Shown here piece after piece: positions 15,575 to 25,104 of a DNA stretch of 45,234 nt. The position numbers and the translations under genes are program-made. Each line of letters starts with the position of its first letter. The first letter of the stretch is position 1. Under the pieces are notes generated by a model that saw only the letters and a program-made list of their open reading frames with translations, was not told where the DNA came from and ran no database searches. The DNA comes from Gammaproteobacteria bacterium (GTDB lineage: Bacteria; Pseudomonadota; Gammaproteobacteria; UBA6002): positions 1 to 45,234 of the forward strand of contig JACCWJ010000001.1 in the NCBI GenBank assembly GCA_013697705.1, read 5' to 3'.

Positions 15575-17953
15575 TTATCTCACCTCTCCCCCTGAATGAG
15601 GGAGATGACCTGCATCCAAGGTACGGTATTTAATTATATATTCCTTATTTGGCACCAGATCCATACTATTGACACCTATTTGTACCCTGGCTTGTTGCTT
15701 AGGCGTTCTAAGCGGTTGCAGGGTAAGCCAGGCCCGATCAGCATGCATTATCTGGAGCTTAATAGTTTCCTGAGTAATAGATACGTGGAAATTAAAATCT
15801 AAATAAGCGAATTGGAGTGACACATTATGCAAGTTGGGAGGAAGCTGTGGATTTATCGATAGTTGTCTTTCTTCGATACGAATACCGCAAAATCCATAAA
15901 CCAGCGCTACCCAAGAACCCGCCACGCCTGGCATATGCATGCCCAAATGAGTATTTCCGAAAATATTTTTTTTATCAGTGTTCAACGATATATTGAAATA
16001 TCGATAGGCTTTTTCATCAAAATTGAGTTGCGAGGCGACCCCAGCATAAATAGGAGCACTCCATGAGCTCTTGTGTAATGACCTTGCATCATAAAAATGG
16101 AAATTGCTCTCGGCTGTTTTTCGATCAAATAAGGTGGGCAACAAAAATAATAACAAGACAACATCCGCTTGCTTAATCAACTGAGTCTTGTTTAAATCAA
16201 TTAAAAGCAAGTCTGGAGGGAAGGTAGGTAAACCAAAAACATCTAAATTGGGCAATCTTACATTTTTAAGGGATAAAAAATCATCAAATTGTAAGATGAT
16301 TTTTTCATGCGCAGGAAAATGTAGACGATGAGAAATTTTTATTAATTTTTGTTTTTCTTTGGCATAAAATTTATTATCTTTTAAAATTTTTGTGGTTTCT
16401 GTTGGATATTCGCTTAGAAATAATTCAATTAATTCCAGCGTTTTTTCCAGAGACCATGAGACTAGTTTATTGGTATACGCATTATTATTGACATTATCAT
16501 GAAATTCATCCGGTCCCATAACCTCTTTTATTTTGTATAAATCATGTTGCTTATTATAGACGGCCTTACTTTTCCAAAATCGCGCCATCTGAATCGAGAG
16601 TGTTAAGCCCATTTGAAGCATGAACTCGATATCGTCTGTGGCAAAAAAATAATGATAAATGGCATAAAATATAGCCACATTAATATGCAGTGATTGCTTA
16701 CCCGTATGGACGATTTTGAGGGTGGCATCTAAATCTTCTGACCAGGGAGGCGTTTCATCCTTGCCAGACTCTGCTGATTCCCATGGAAATAATGCACCTT
16801 TAAATCCACGTTTGTGGGCCAATTCTAACGCTGCAGGTAAACGTTTAAATCGATACTCCAGCAAATGACGAGCAATCAATGGGTCATAGAATAAGGCGCT
16901 GGGGACAAACAGTAATTCCGTTTCCCAAAAAGAATGTCCTTTATAACCCTCACCGGTAAGTAATTTTGCACCAATGCTTACATCTTTAACTTCTGGATGC
17001 GCTGCGATCAAAAGATGATAGAGGTTGAAACGTAAAACAGATTGAATATCAGTGTCACCCACTATTTGTATATCGAAGTTGACCCATTTTTTTTCAAAAA
17101 TTTGAATATGATCGGTTAATAACTGATTAAAACCTTTTTTTATTGCATTTTGTAAGGTGGTTATAGTAGTGGATTTTAATTTTTGCCGGTCTGCCGTATT
17201 TCCTGCAGTATCAAATGTAATAATTCGTGTAATTATGGCCGTTTGACCTTTACTAAGATGAATATCAAAAATATTTGTTTCAGAAATACTCCGAGGCTCA
17301 CCGTCTACGGTTAAAAATAATTGTTGCGCATAACCAATTTCATTTTGGCAGTCTAATGACTCCACGGAAAGATAATGTAGACCATCCTTCTTTTCAACAT
17401 CAAAAATATTAAAGGTTTGCACGTCTTTTTCCAGAATGATGCCTTTATTTTTAATGGAGATATTTATGGACGCATCGATAGTAAATTCTTCAGAGACATC
17501 CAAGGGGGTTAATACTACTTGCATCGCGGCTAGATTGAGATTATGACTCGACAGAAAGCGCATGCTTTGATAATCGATTCGATTCCCTTGTGCCATCTTA
17601 AAAACGGTTTGGCGTGACAATAAACCTTTTTTTAAATCCAAGGTTCGTTGATTCGTTACAAAATTTGCGTCTTCAAGTGTAAGCTTATTATTTTTTGAGA
17701 TAACAGAAAAATGGAATAGATTAGGAGCATTAATTAATTCTGCAACTTTGGAGGCTGCGTGGTCAAAAATGCCTGCGAAAAAAGTGCCGGGAGTGGAGTT
17801 AACAGATGCTTCCTCATAAATACCACGACTTCCAATATAGCCATTGCCAAGCGCAAACAATGATTCATTAATCGGCTGCAAACTAGGATCATACTTATCT
17901 TCCTGAAACAGCCATTCAACTTCTGATAAATATTTTTGGAAATAGTCATCCAT
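15575..17953 (-). CDS. Family 65 glycoside hydrolase/phosphorylase, stand-alone second copy
   Basis: This 792-residue protein is homologous to the GH65 part of the fusion protein downstream. It has the N-terminal A-L-G-N-G-Y-I-G-S-R-G, an (alpha/alpha)6-barrel region with W-E-T-E, the catalytic-acid motif G-P-D-E483-F-H, and the following N-V-N-N-N-A-Y-T-N. Where the fusion protein has H-G-S-T-L-S, this copy has H-K-S-S-W-S, a change in the loop that binds phosphate in GH65 phosphorylases. It may therefore differ in substrate, or even favour hydrolysis; this is inference. It starts 3 bases after the patatin-like gene's stop, so the two form an operon. No HAD domains are attached. Confidence 0.88.
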   Translation of the reverse strand: MDDYFQKYLSEVEWLFQEDKYDPSLQPINESLFALGNGYIGSRGIYEEASVNSTPGTFFAGIFDHAASKVAELINAPNLFHFSVISKNNKLTLEDANFVTNQRTLDLKKGLLSRQTVFKMAQGNRIDYQSMRFLSSHNLNLAAMQVVLTPLDVSEEFTIDASINISIKNKGIILEKDVQTFNIFDVEKKDGLHYLSVESLDCQNEIGYAQQLFLTVDGEPRSISETNIFDIHLSKGQTAIITRIITFDTAGNTADRQKLKSTTITTLQNAIKKGFNQLLTDHIQIFEKKWVNFDIQIVGDTDIQSVLRFNLYHLLIAAHPEVKDVSIGAKLLTGEGYKGHSFWETELLFVPSALFYDPLIARHLLEYRFKRLPAALELAHKRGFKGALFPWESAESGKDETPPWSEDLDATLKIVHTGKQSLHINVAIFYAIYHYFFATDDIEFMLQMGLTLSIQMARFWKSKAVYNKQHDLYKIKEVMGPDEFHDNVNNNAYTNKLVSWSLEKTLELIELFLSEYPTETTKILKDNKFYAKEKQKLIKISHRLHFPAHEKIILQFDDFLSLKNVRLPNLDVFGLPTFPPDLLLIDLNKTQLIKQADVVLLLFLLPTLFDRKTAESNFHFYDARSLHKSSWSAPIYAGVASQLNFDEKAYRYFNISLNTDKKNIFGNTHLGMHMPGVAGSWVALVYGFCGIRIEERQLSINPQLPPNLHNVSLQFAYLDFNFHVSITQETIKLQIMHADRAWLTLQPLRTPKQQARVQIGVNSMDLVPNKEYIIKYRTLDAGHLPHSGGEVR

Positions 17954-17956
17954 ACC

Positions 17957-18847
17957 TTATCTCATATCATGACAGGAGAGTAATCGCTTTATCTGTGGTA
18001 AAGCTTTACGACCTGCAATAAGCCCCTCTTGATATAATTTTTCTTTGTTCGATAAATCAAACATTCCCACACATCCTACCTCGGGGCGAATAACCACATC
18101 CGCCTCTTTGAGATTATAACGCGTCAGGGACATCATCATTAAATCTAGACTCTGACTTAAGATATTAGTCAAATTTAAAGGGAAACTGCGTTGAAGGTCT
18201 GAAGCTACATTAATAGCAATGATTACTTTTGGGTGATATTGCTTAGCGACATCGACAGGAACAGGATCGGTGATACCTCCATCCACTAAGGTCATATTCG
18301 CAAAATGAACCGGCCTCACAATAGTGGGCACCGCGCATGAGGCCTGAACTGCTAAGGCTAAGTTGCCACAACAAATAGGAATGGTACGTCCAGAATGCAG
18401 ATCTGAAGCCACCGCGATAAAGGGAATTTTCGTTTTGTTGAGAGTACAATACTCAGTATGCTTACCGATGAATTTTTGGAGTTGTAGTCCAATGACAGGG
18501 CCGAGCAGCGCTCTAAAAATAGATATATCCACATAATCAGAATAAGAGCTCTCCATCATAATACGGGTAACGCATTTTATGTCTGGATTAGCAGCATAAA
18601 GACTGCCCACCAAACTTCCTGCACTCGTGCCTACTATAAGATCAATAGGAATGCCGGCTTCCTCAAGTGCTCTAATGACACCCAAATGCGCAAAGCCTCG
18701 CGCTCCTCCCCCTCCTAAGACCAATGCAACACGTGGTTGTTTAGACAAGCATAGAGGTTTTAAATTTAAAGGCGGATAAATTTTAGGGGGAACACAGCTG
18801 CATGCGGTTAAAAAAATTGCACACGCGATGGCAATTATAAATTTCAT
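17957..18847 (-). CDS. Patatin-like phospholipase lipoprotein (RssA-like)
   Basis: The frame is open up to 18961, but the best start is the ATG at 18847. It is preceded by aagga and begins a lipoprotein signal (M-K-F-I-I-A-I...L-T-A-C16), giving 296 residues. The patatin fold is clear: oxyanion loop G-G-G-G-A-R-G (45-51), nucleophile G-T-S75-A-G, and D189-G-G carrying the catalytic Asp. The family includes acyl hydrolases of bacterial envelopes and some secreted phospholipases. Predicted lipidation would place it in the periplasm, anchored to a membrane. It is upstream of and coupled to the second GH65 gene, with a 3-base gap. A functional link between the two is not obvious. Confidence 0.9.
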   Translation of the reverse strand: MKFIIAIACAIFLTACSCVPPKIYPPLNLKPLCLSKQPRVALVLGGGGARGFAHLGVIRALEEAGIPIDLIVGTSAGSLVGSLYAANPDIKCVTRIMMESSYSDYVDISIFRALLGPVIGLQLQKFIGKHTEYCTLNKTKIPFIAVASDLHSGRTIPICCGNLALAVQASCAVPTIVRPVHFANMTLVDGGITDPVPVDVAKQYHPKVIIAINVASDLQRSFPLNLTNILSQSLDLMMMSLTRYNLKEADVVIRPEVGCVGMFDLSNKEKLYQEGLIAGRKALPQIKRLLSCHDMR

Positions 18848-18954
18848 AAATTCCTTATCGTCTTCTTTGTAATAGCTTCGCCTCCTTATACAACTCCCGT
18901 CGCCCCAAGAAGTCGTGTGACGAAATAGTTTGAGAAGGCTCTTACCCCGACGCT

Positions 18955-18984
18955 TTCTCAAACAACAAACTACTATACTATAAT
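18955..18984 (+). promoter_or_regulatory. Probable promoter of htpX
   Basis: A perfect TATAAT (18979-18984) is preceded, with an 18-base spacer, by TTCTCA (18955-18960, four of six matches). Transcription would begin about 18991, leaving a very short leader with the SD at 18997-19003. A heat-shock-type promoter cannot be excluded. Confidence 0.4.
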
Positions 18985-19009
18985 ATCTTGAAAGTTGAAG
19001 GAGCCGATA

Positions 19010-19912
19010 ATGTTTAAACGCGTGGCACTATTTCTGATAACCAATATTTTAGTTATTGCAACGATCTCTATTGTGACCTCTTTACTTGGGTTACACCAAT
19101 ATTTAACAAGTAAGGGCATTGATTATCGAACATTGGCAATTTTCTGCGCCATTTGGGGTACGGGCGGCGCGTTTATTTCACTCTGGATGTCAAAGTGGGT
19201 CGCAAAAAAAAGTATGGGTGTCACGATAATTGACCCCCAAACGGCAAGTGGCAGTGCGAGAGAACTTATCAATATGGTTTATGGACTCGCTAATCGCGTC
19301 GGTATTACGAAAATGCCAGAAGTGGGCGTCTATGACTCTCCCGAATTAAATGCATTTGCCACTGGACCCTCTAAAAATAACTCCTTAGTCGCCGTCTCAA
19401 CAGGCTTATTAAATAATATGGATAATGCTGAAGTCGCTGCTGTTTTGGGTCACGAAGTATCGCATGCGGCGAATGGCGACATGGTTACGATGACATTGAT
19501 ACAAGGCGTTGTTAACGCTTTCGCCCTGTTTCTCTCCCGCATTTTGGCGTATGCCCTGTCGGTGGCTACCTCTCGAGGAGAAAACGATACCTCGGGTGGT
19601 TTTTCAACCATGACGTTTTACGCACTTTCAATGGTGTTTGATATTTTATTCACCTTGTTAGGATCTCTCGTCGTTGCGGCATTTTCACGACACCGAGAAT
19701 ATCGAGCAGACATTGGGGGCGCGCGCCTAGTAGGTAAACAAGCCATGATAGCTGCCTTACAAAAGCTCGGCATGAATCAACCCCAGATGGAAGATAAACG
19801 GGCTCCGTCGTTGGCCACTTTGAAAATTTCTCATCGAAGCGGTTGGTTATCCTGGTTCGCGACACACCCCCCTTTGGAAAGTCGGATTCGTCGTTTAGAA
19901 GAGATGCAATAA
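19010..19912 (+). CDS. htpX: HtpX membrane zinc metalloprotease
   Basis: Translation most likely begins at the ATG at 19010, preceded by gaaggag (18997-19003), rather than at the in-frame TTG at 18995; this gives 300 residues (E. coli HtpX has 293). Two N-terminal membrane segments (about 5-27 and 40-60) are followed by a short cytoplasmic segment, E-L-N-A-F-A, the zinc motif H148-E-V-S-H152, two more membrane segments, and R-E-Y-R-A-D carrying the third zinc ligand. HtpX is an inner-membrane quality-control protease that cleaves misfolded membrane proteins and works alongside FtsH. Confidence 0.96.
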   Translation: MFKRVALFLITNILVIATISIVTSLLGLHQYLTSKGIDYRTLAIFCAIWGTGGAFISLWMSKWVAKKSMGVTIIDPQTASGSARELINMVYGLANRVGITKMPEVGVYDSPELNAFATGPSKNNSLVAVSTGLLNNMDNAEVAAVLGHEVSHAANGDMVTMTLIQGVVNAFALFLSRILAYALSVATSRGENDTSGGFSTMTFYALSMVFDILFTLLGSLVVAAFSRHREYRADIGGARLVGKQAMIAALQKLGMNQPQMEDKRAPSLATLKISHRSGWLSWFATHPPLESRIRRLEEMQ

Positions 19913-19943
19913 CGTCGCTAGTGATGAATGCAATGGAGTGTGC

Positions 19944-20768
19944 ATGTACTTAAAATTACTAGCTATTTTTACGTTATTATTATTGGCAGGATGCGCAACC
20001 TTTCCCCACCAGCACTCTCCTATTGCACCAAAATCACGCCATACCCTTCGCATTGCTACATACAATGTCTATTGGCAAAATAATAGTAAAGATAAAAAAA
20101 ATCCGGATAGTATTCTGAGTGTAATTCAAGAAATTCAGCCGGACATACTCGCTTTACAAGAGACATTTTGCTTTTCAGCTGACCGGCTTGGAAAGTATTT
20201 TAAAGCATCTCACCCTTATCAATTATTTAGACAAAGCGATAGTTCAACTCATGAAGATGGTTTAGGTATCCTTTCAAAATATCCCATTGTAAAACAAAAG
20301 TATTTTCCACCTGTTTATGGCTGGTTTCCTGGATGGTTATTTGTCATTAAAACCCCTAAAGGTTACATACAAGTATTGAATGTGCATTTGCATCCTCGCC
20401 TGGTAAGTGAGAATAACATTGGATTATTTGCCGAGGGTTTATGGCTAACGCCCAGGATGAGGTTGCAGGAAATTGCCTATTATTATAAATTTTTAAATCC
20501 CTATCTTCCGACCATTATTGCCGGCGATTTAAATGAAAGTGATTCTGGAGCCGCTTGTCATTTTCTAAGACAACATCATTTTGATGACCAATTGCAGAAG
20601 GTAGCGCCCCATATTAAAACCTGGCACTGCCCTTTTGGATGTTTTGTTTTTACCGGACGTTATGATCGGATTTATACTTCCCCCTGCATTCGGACTTCAA
20701 AATGCATTGTGCTACAGAAAGGGTATTCAGATCATTTCCCCGTCTTTACTGACTGCATGTTGCCTTAG
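19944..20768 (+). CDS. Endonuclease/exonuclease/phosphatase-family lipoprotein
   Basis: The start is set at the ATG at 19944, because ggag at 19935-19938 is well spaced; a GTG two codons upstream (19938) is possible. The 274-residue protein has a lipoprotein signal with lipobox L-A-G-C17. The EEP (DNase I-like) fold shows in order: A-T-Y-N-V-Y-W near the start, I-L-A-L-Q-E-T (catalytic Glu), [14 protein letters not shown], and Y-S-D-H-F-P-V (catalytic Asp-His). Relatives include nucleases, sphingomyelinases and inositol phosphatases, and the substrate cannot be read from the motifs. Its end overlaps the end of the convergent msrA gene by 4 bases. Confidence 0.85.
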   Translation: MYLKLLAIFTLLLLAGCATFPHQHSPIAPKSRHTLRIATYNVYWQNNSKDKKNPDSILSVIQEIQPDILALQETFCFSADRLGKYFKASHPYQLFRQSDSSTHEDGLGILSKYPIVKQKYFPPVYGWFPGWLFVIKTPKGYIQVLNVHLHPRLVSENNIGLFAEGLWLTPRMRLQEIAYYYKFLNPYLPTIIAGDLNESDSGAACHFLRQHHFDDQLQKVAPHIKTWHCPFGCFVFTGRYDRIYTSPCIRTSKCIVLQKGYSDHFPVFTDCMLP

Positions 20769-21220
20769 CCCCGTTTCTTTTTTAGATACTGCTGATGATA
20801 TTCTTCAGCACGGTAAAAAGGGCACTCAGGTAAAATCTCGGTGACAATCTTCGATGGGAAAATTCCAGACTGCTCTAATTGCTCCTTAAACTCTTCTGCT
20901 TGTAACCTTTGCTCTTCAGTATGATAAAAAATTATTGAGCGGTATTGCGAACCCACATCAGGCCCCTGTCTATTGAGTGTCGTGGGGTCATGCAGCTTCC
21001 AAAAAACATCTAATAATTGTTCATACGAAATTATCTCTGGATTAAATTCCACCTGCACAACTTCAGCATGACCACTATTATGCGAGCAGACTTGCTCATA
21101 GCTAGGATCGTGTGTAATACCTCCCGCATAACCCACTTGAGTCAATAAAACTCCGGGTAATTTCCGAAAGGCTTCTTCTACTCCCCAAAAACACCCTGCC
21201 CCGAATGTTGCTTCTGCCAT
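20765..21220 (-). CDS. msrA: Peptide methionine-S-sulfoxide reductase MsrA
   Basis: This 151-residue cytoplasmic enzyme reduces methionine-S-sulfoxide in oxidised proteins. The catalytic motif G-A-G-C10-F-W-G lies at the N-terminus as usual. [29 protein letters not shown] and [12 protein letters not shown] are all family signatures. It lies 8 bases downstream of the small secreted Tyr/His-rich protein gene's stop, on the same strand, so the two are probably co-transcribed. The 4-base tail overlap with the convergent lipoprotein gene leaves no room for a separate terminator. Confidence 0.97.
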   Translation of the reverse strand: MAEATFGAGCFWGVEEAFRKLPGVLLTQVGYAGGITHDPSYEQVCSHNSGHAEVVQVEFNPEIISYEQLLDVFWKLHDPTTLNRQGPDVGSQYRSIIFYHTEEQRLQAEEFKEQLEQSGIFPSKIVTEILPECPFYRAEEYHQQYLKKKRG

Positions 21221-21228
21221 TATTTCCC

Positions 21229-21552
21229 CTAATTACATACTAAAGTGGCGCCACTGTAATAACAATGTCTGGAACTAGAACCATAATGATAATTATAGTA
21301 ATTAGGTGTTCCACCATACCAATAAGTACTCGTGGTATGAGTAGCAGGATAGACTACATAATGGTGAGTATTATGAGTAGCAGGATAGACTACATAATGG
21401 TGAGTATAAGGTTGCGGGGAAACTTGCGCTCCGTAGTAACTCGCCGGAAAATAAGAAGGATGATAAGTGTAAAAATAATCCGCAAATACAGGAGTAGCAG
21501 CTATTAGCGAAAGGCCAAATATAAGGTTTCGTAATGGATTAAAAACGTTCAT
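21229..21552 (-). CDS. Small secreted Tyr/His-rich protein with internal repeat
   Basis: The ATG at 21552 has gaggag five bases upstream and is preferred to the GTG at 21558, giving 107 residues. The signal peptide ends near T-P-V-F-A-D. The mature part is about 80 residues, very rich in Tyr, His, Thr and Pro, with a 12-residue unit ([10 protein letters not shown] plus two) present twice in tandem and a C-x(n)-C pair at the end. No family is recognised. It could be a metal-binding or surface-coat peptide. It lies upstream of msrA in the same direction. Confidence 0.7.
   Translation of the reverse strand: MNVFNPLRNLIFGLSLIAATPVFADYFYTYHPSYFPASYYGAQVSPQPYTHHYVVYPATHNTHHYVVYPATHTTSTYWYGGTPNYYNYHYGSSSRHCYYSGATLVCN
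21338..21409 (-). repeat. 36-bp tandem duplication within the small secreted protein gene
   Basis: Two nearly identical 36-base units (21338-21373 and 21374-21409) encode the duplicated 12-residue block. The length is a multiple of three and keeps the frame. High nucleotide identity between the units suggests a recent duplication or repeat-length variation. Confidence 0.85.
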
Positions 21553-21699
21553 ACGCACTCCTCTTTTTTATAAATTATAGTATTTATGCTATATCCGGGA
21601 CAAAAATTAACTACGACTTATTTCGTTAGTGACCCATACTTTGCCAGCGTTTAGTTACTTACAGCCCCTTGCAGCTATGTTGGTCTAGGGCCTCACTGC

Positions 21700-23400
21700 T
21701 TAATGCCAAGCTAACTTATCGAATTCATATAATTCATATTGTTTATTATTAATTTTGTCACCTTCTTGGAGCTTCTTACCTACCGCTACTTTTTTACCTA
21801 GAAATCTAAGTTTACCAATATATTTCCCTAATCCTTTAATTTTGCAATCGTATTCCTTACCGAATTTTTTCATATCTTTGTCTTCATCGTAGAATACAAA
21901 GCCCTGTCTATTTTCAGACTTACCATTGGTATAGACTTTACCTCGTTCCGCAATATCATTAAATCTTTTAAAAATAACACTATTCGCCACTTCGTATTCT
22001 AAACAGGCATTGATGAACCAATAGGTAGTCGTGCCATTTTTCTTACGCATTTTCTTATACGGCGAATGAATATCCCCTTTTATATGAGGAGGATGATTTG
22101 AGTTATTCCATTGAATTATGACAGGTGAGTTTGAAATGGAAATAGGAATTTTAGATACGGAGTTGATTATAGTAGCGTCTGGTTTCTGTATTGTGTGCCT
22201 AGATTCTTCCTCTTTAGGCCGCGCATACACTTTAAATAGATTTTCTGGAACGGCAGGAGAGCTATTATTATCAGTAAAATGAGATTCTTCCGAATCATGC
22301 GTGGGAGGCTTAAGTAAATGGAGTAGCTTGTGAATATTTATTTCAAGGAGATTAAACACAAAACAGTCGTCAATTTCTTCAAAGGGTATATGTTTATATT
22401 TCAGAGAAGATCGAAAAACGTCAACGCACTCAACATTCGGCATGATTGAAATTTCAAAATTATTATTATTATAAACTGTTTTGAGTAGGGTATCAGGCGC
22501 ATTAGAGACAAAAAATTGGTATTTCTCATCACCTAGTTTTGCGTTTGAAATCCCTAAGAGTTTTTCGACAATTTCGATTTGCTTTACAGCTTGTGGAATT
22601 TCTTGGCTATTTTTATAAATGAAGGATTGCACCTCATCTGAAATAAGAATTTCCTTACGTCGGGCAAGCAGTAACAATGCCTCTTCGTACCATTCAATTG
22701 CAGATTCCCAACAATCCTTATTAAAATAATAGTGGGCAATTTTGCCGTAGGTGGCGACCAATTCCTTACCCACATTTTCACGCAAGGTAAAGCCTTGATC
22801 AATATAAAATTCAGCCAATGCCACATATTTTTGTGCCTGTTTTAAATTGCCACGATAAACCGCAATGATCGCTAAATCTGAATAATAGCGCTCATAAAAA
22901 AAATACTTTTGATTGGTATTAGGCTTGTGTTTGACACTTTCCTTGAGATATTTCTCCGCCAAATCAAACTGCTTGTTTAGTAGATAATAATGCCCCAGAA
23001 AATAGTAGTTTTCAGTTAAAATTTCACCGCACTTGATATGCACAATCTTTTTAGAATCCATTACATAATGTTTCTCTAAAAGAGCATCACATTTAAGTTG
23101 ATTTTCCATTAATTCAATTGCTACAGCACAGAACCTGCCATTTATCAAATGTTGACACAACTTCATAATATTAGCTGAAATAAATTTGACGCTGTCTAAT
23201 AAACCTCCCTCTAAAATCATTGTAGTGTCAGGTTCGCTCATCTCACGATACACATCGTTCATCTTCACCTGAAGCGTCTGTAAGGAAGCTTCCAGATTTA
23301 AATCGCCTTGGAGAGATTGTTTATGACACTGGGTTATGCACGTTTGTAACGCAATCAATCTCTCGCTCAGCCAACAAATAGCAAGCTCCTTGTTTTTCAT
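21700..23400 (-). CDS. TPR-containing protein with unrecognised C-terminal domain
   Basis: This 566-residue protein is not recognised as a known family. Its N-terminal half is helical and contains three TPR-like units at about 130-162, 171-203 and 215-247 (for example L-N-K-Q-F-D-L-A-E-K-Y-L-K-E-S-V-K and C-W-E-S-A-I-E-W-Y-E-E-A-L). A Ser/Pro-rich linker covers about 370-430. The last ~130 residues form a separate basic, Tyr/Lys-rich domain beginning near H-P-P-H-I-K-G. The start codon overlaps the upstream stop as ATGA, so it is the third gene of a coupled operon with the two paralogous large proteins. A TPR module plus a compact C-terminal domain is consistent with an effector or a partner/chaperone of the other two products; this is inference. 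Confidence 0.75.
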   Translation of the reverse strand: MKNKELAICWLSERLIALQTCITQCHKQSLQGDLNLEASLQTLQVKMNDVYREMSEPDTTMILEGGLLDSVKFISANIMKLCQHLINGRFCAVAIELMENQLKCDALLEKHYVMDSKKIVHIKCGEILTENYYFLGHYYLLNKQFDLAEKYLKESVKHKPNTNQKYFFYERYYSDLAIIAVYRGNLKQAQKYVALAEFYIDQGFTLRENVGKELVATYGKIAHYYFNKDCWESAIEWYEEALLLLARRKEILISDEVQSFIYKNSQEIPQAVKQIEIVEKLLGISNAKLGDEKYQFFVSNAPDTLLKTVYNNNNFEISIMPNVECVDVFRSSLKYKHIPFEEIDDCFVFNLLEINIHKLLHLLKPPTHDSEESHFTDNNSSPAVPENLFKVYARPKEEESRHTIQKPDATIINSVSKIPISISNSPVIIQWNNSNHPPHIKGDIHSPYKKMRKKNGTTTYWFINACLEYEVANSVIFKRFNDIAERGKVYTNGKSENRQGFVFYDEDKDMKKFGKEYDCKIKGLGKYIGKLRFLGKKVAVGKKLQEGDKINNKQYELYEFDKLAWH

Positions 23401-25082
23401 TTTTCGAGAATCGGAGAGCTATTATGATTTAACTTTATCAGCCAGCTTTCTAATTCAGTCACTAAATTTTTGGCAGTATATTTTTTGATTGTTTCTAGGT
23501 CCTTGGAAGTAACTAGAGTGTTAAAAGAGAATTTTTCTTTTAACAATTGAATAAATTTTTCCTCAAATTCTTGCTTAATGAATACCCTATCATCCGAATT
23601 ATTGTTATTAGAGTTATCCGTGGGTGAATTAATTACGATGCCTATTGCTTCTTTAACCTTGACAGCTACTGCCCTTTTATAAGCACAAATGGGATCTTGA
23701 TCATTTTTAAGATTATTACCGCTTAGCCTTCTCCCCATAAAACTAAACCGACTGTGTTTTTGGGAATCCAAATCTGAGGGAGACGATGTAGGGCTGGGAG
23801 GGTTTTTTGGATCATGAGTTGTTTTTTTAACTGCAAATTTTGGTACGAACTCAAACTCAATTCTATCGATAATTAAATCAATAGATTTATATTTATCATC
23901 CCCAAACTCGACTACATCACGTGTAATTTCTTTGTCGTGGTTTTGCTTATACTTATGATTTAGTCTACTTTGTTTCCCAAATTCTTTCATGGTGTCGAAA
24001 AGGTTTTGATAAGCTAAACTATACTCCCCTTCTTTCCTTAAACTCTTGAGATTATCTCGCAAATACAGGGGTAAATTTGACAGAATGAATCCTCTGGTGA
24101 GAGCAGTCACCAATCCATCTTCTAAACTTTCTGAGAGCTTATAACAAACTAATTCTTCCGAGGTTATGGAGGCACTGGCAAATTCATCATGGAGAAAGTT
24201 TCCGGTAAGAAGTCGTTCCTTCATGGGACTATTACTACAAGCTATCGTAACAGACTGCAAAATGTGAGTCTGTAAAGATTTGAAGGTGCTTATATTAGTA
24301 GGTACTTCGCTAAGTATATTATTGAAGATATTATCAACTATCTCGCTATAAATAACATTTTGTTTCGCTCGTAATTGTACAGCCTTGTTATTTACTTCAA
24401 TCCCTTTAGCAAACCCTAACTCTAGACTTGATAGGAATGTTTTTGACTTATACTTTGTTAGACGTTTCGAATTGCTTTCTGCCATGTCGCTATAACAAAG
24501 CGAGTCGCCTTGTATTGGAAGAATTATTTTTTTCAATTCCAACTTTTCTTTGTTGGGTTTTAAGGCTTCTAATTCCTGAACGAAAGTTTCTGATAAGTAT
24601 TGTGTGTTACGGGGTGATTCATTCGATGAAGTTGGATTTCCATTATATTCTAAGTAAGTAGCAGTTAATGATCGCGAAGTTCGCCTAGGTGTGGTGGGAG
24701 TAGCCCCAGATAAACCATCCTCATCAGATGGGTTGTTAGTAAATGTTGGCAACTCTTCTATGCTCGAGCTTTGTAATTTGAAACGAGTCAATTGTGATTG
24801 GAGATTTTTATCAGAGGATATTTGTCGCGTATAATATTGATATGGGATAGGCTTCCATTGCTTCTTGTTCTTGAACCCCTCAAAATCTTTTATAACAACA
24901 CTATCCTGCTCAATACTAACGTCACTGTATTTTGCTAGTTCTTGATCAATTGATTGAATCCTACTCACAGTATTAGACTGTGGGTCATAGAGTTGCGTCG
25001 CTACCGCACTATTATTCTTCGTGTCTACATGCCACAATAGTGGTAAATTCTTATATGTAAATTCTTTAAAATAGCATTGCAT
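23397..25082 (-). CDS. Candidate effector protein, paralogue of the upstream gene
   Basis: This 561-residue protein has no recognised family and aligns end to end with the protein encoded at 25105-26874. Shared blocks are the N-terminal C-Y-F-K-E-F-T-Y-K-N with A-V-A-T-Q-L, a Thr/Pro-rich linker at about 125-140 (T-P-T-T-P-R-R-T-S-R), a central helical region with G-N-F-L-H-D and N-L-F-D-T-M-K-E, the block K-S-I-D-L-I-I-D-R-I, a linker with R-F-S-F-M-G-R-R-L-S-G, an Asn-rich run (N-S-N-N-N-N-S-D-D) and a C-terminal helical segment. It has no signal peptide or membrane segment. It begins 22 bases after the previous stop (AAGGA before the ATG) and overlaps the next gene by 4 bases. Size, low-complexity linkers and tandem duplication resemble type IV effector genes of Legionellales, but this is not demonstrated. 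Confidence 0.75.
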   Translation of the reverse strand: MQCYFKEFTYKNLPLLWHVDTKNNSAVATQLYDPQSNTVSRIQSIDQELAKYSDVSIEQDSVVIKDFEGFKNKKQWKPIPYQYYTRQISSDKNLQSQLTRFKLQSSSIEELPTFTNNPSDEDGLSGATPTTPRRTSRSLTATYLEYNGNPTSSNESPRNTQYLSETFVQELEALKPNKEKLELKKIILPIQGDSLCYSDMAESNSKRLTKYKSKTFLSSLELGFAKGIEVNNKAVQLRAKQNVIYSEIVDNIFNNILSEVPTNISTFKSLQTHILQSVTIACSNSPMKERLLTGNFLHDEFASASITSEELVCYKLSESLEDGLVTALTRGFILSNLPLYLRDNLKSLRKEGEYSLAYQNLFDTMKEFGKQSRLNHKYKQNHDKEITRDVVEFGDDKYKSIDLIIDRIEFEFVPKFAVKKTTHDPKNPPSPTSSPSDLDSQKHSRFSFMGRRLSGNNLKNDQDPICAYKRAVAVKVKEAIGIVINSPTDNSNNNNSDDRVFIKQEFEEKFIQLLKEKFSFNTLVTSKDLETIKKYTAKNLVTELESWLIKLNHNSSPILEK

Positions 25083-25104
25083 TATGTATTCCTTTTGTTC
25101 TTCA

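Noticed and set aside
18848-18961. N-terminal 38-residue extension of the patatin-like protein
   Set aside because: The extension is Arg-rich and would bury the lipoprotein signal; the ATG at 18847 has aagga and begins the signal peptide directly.
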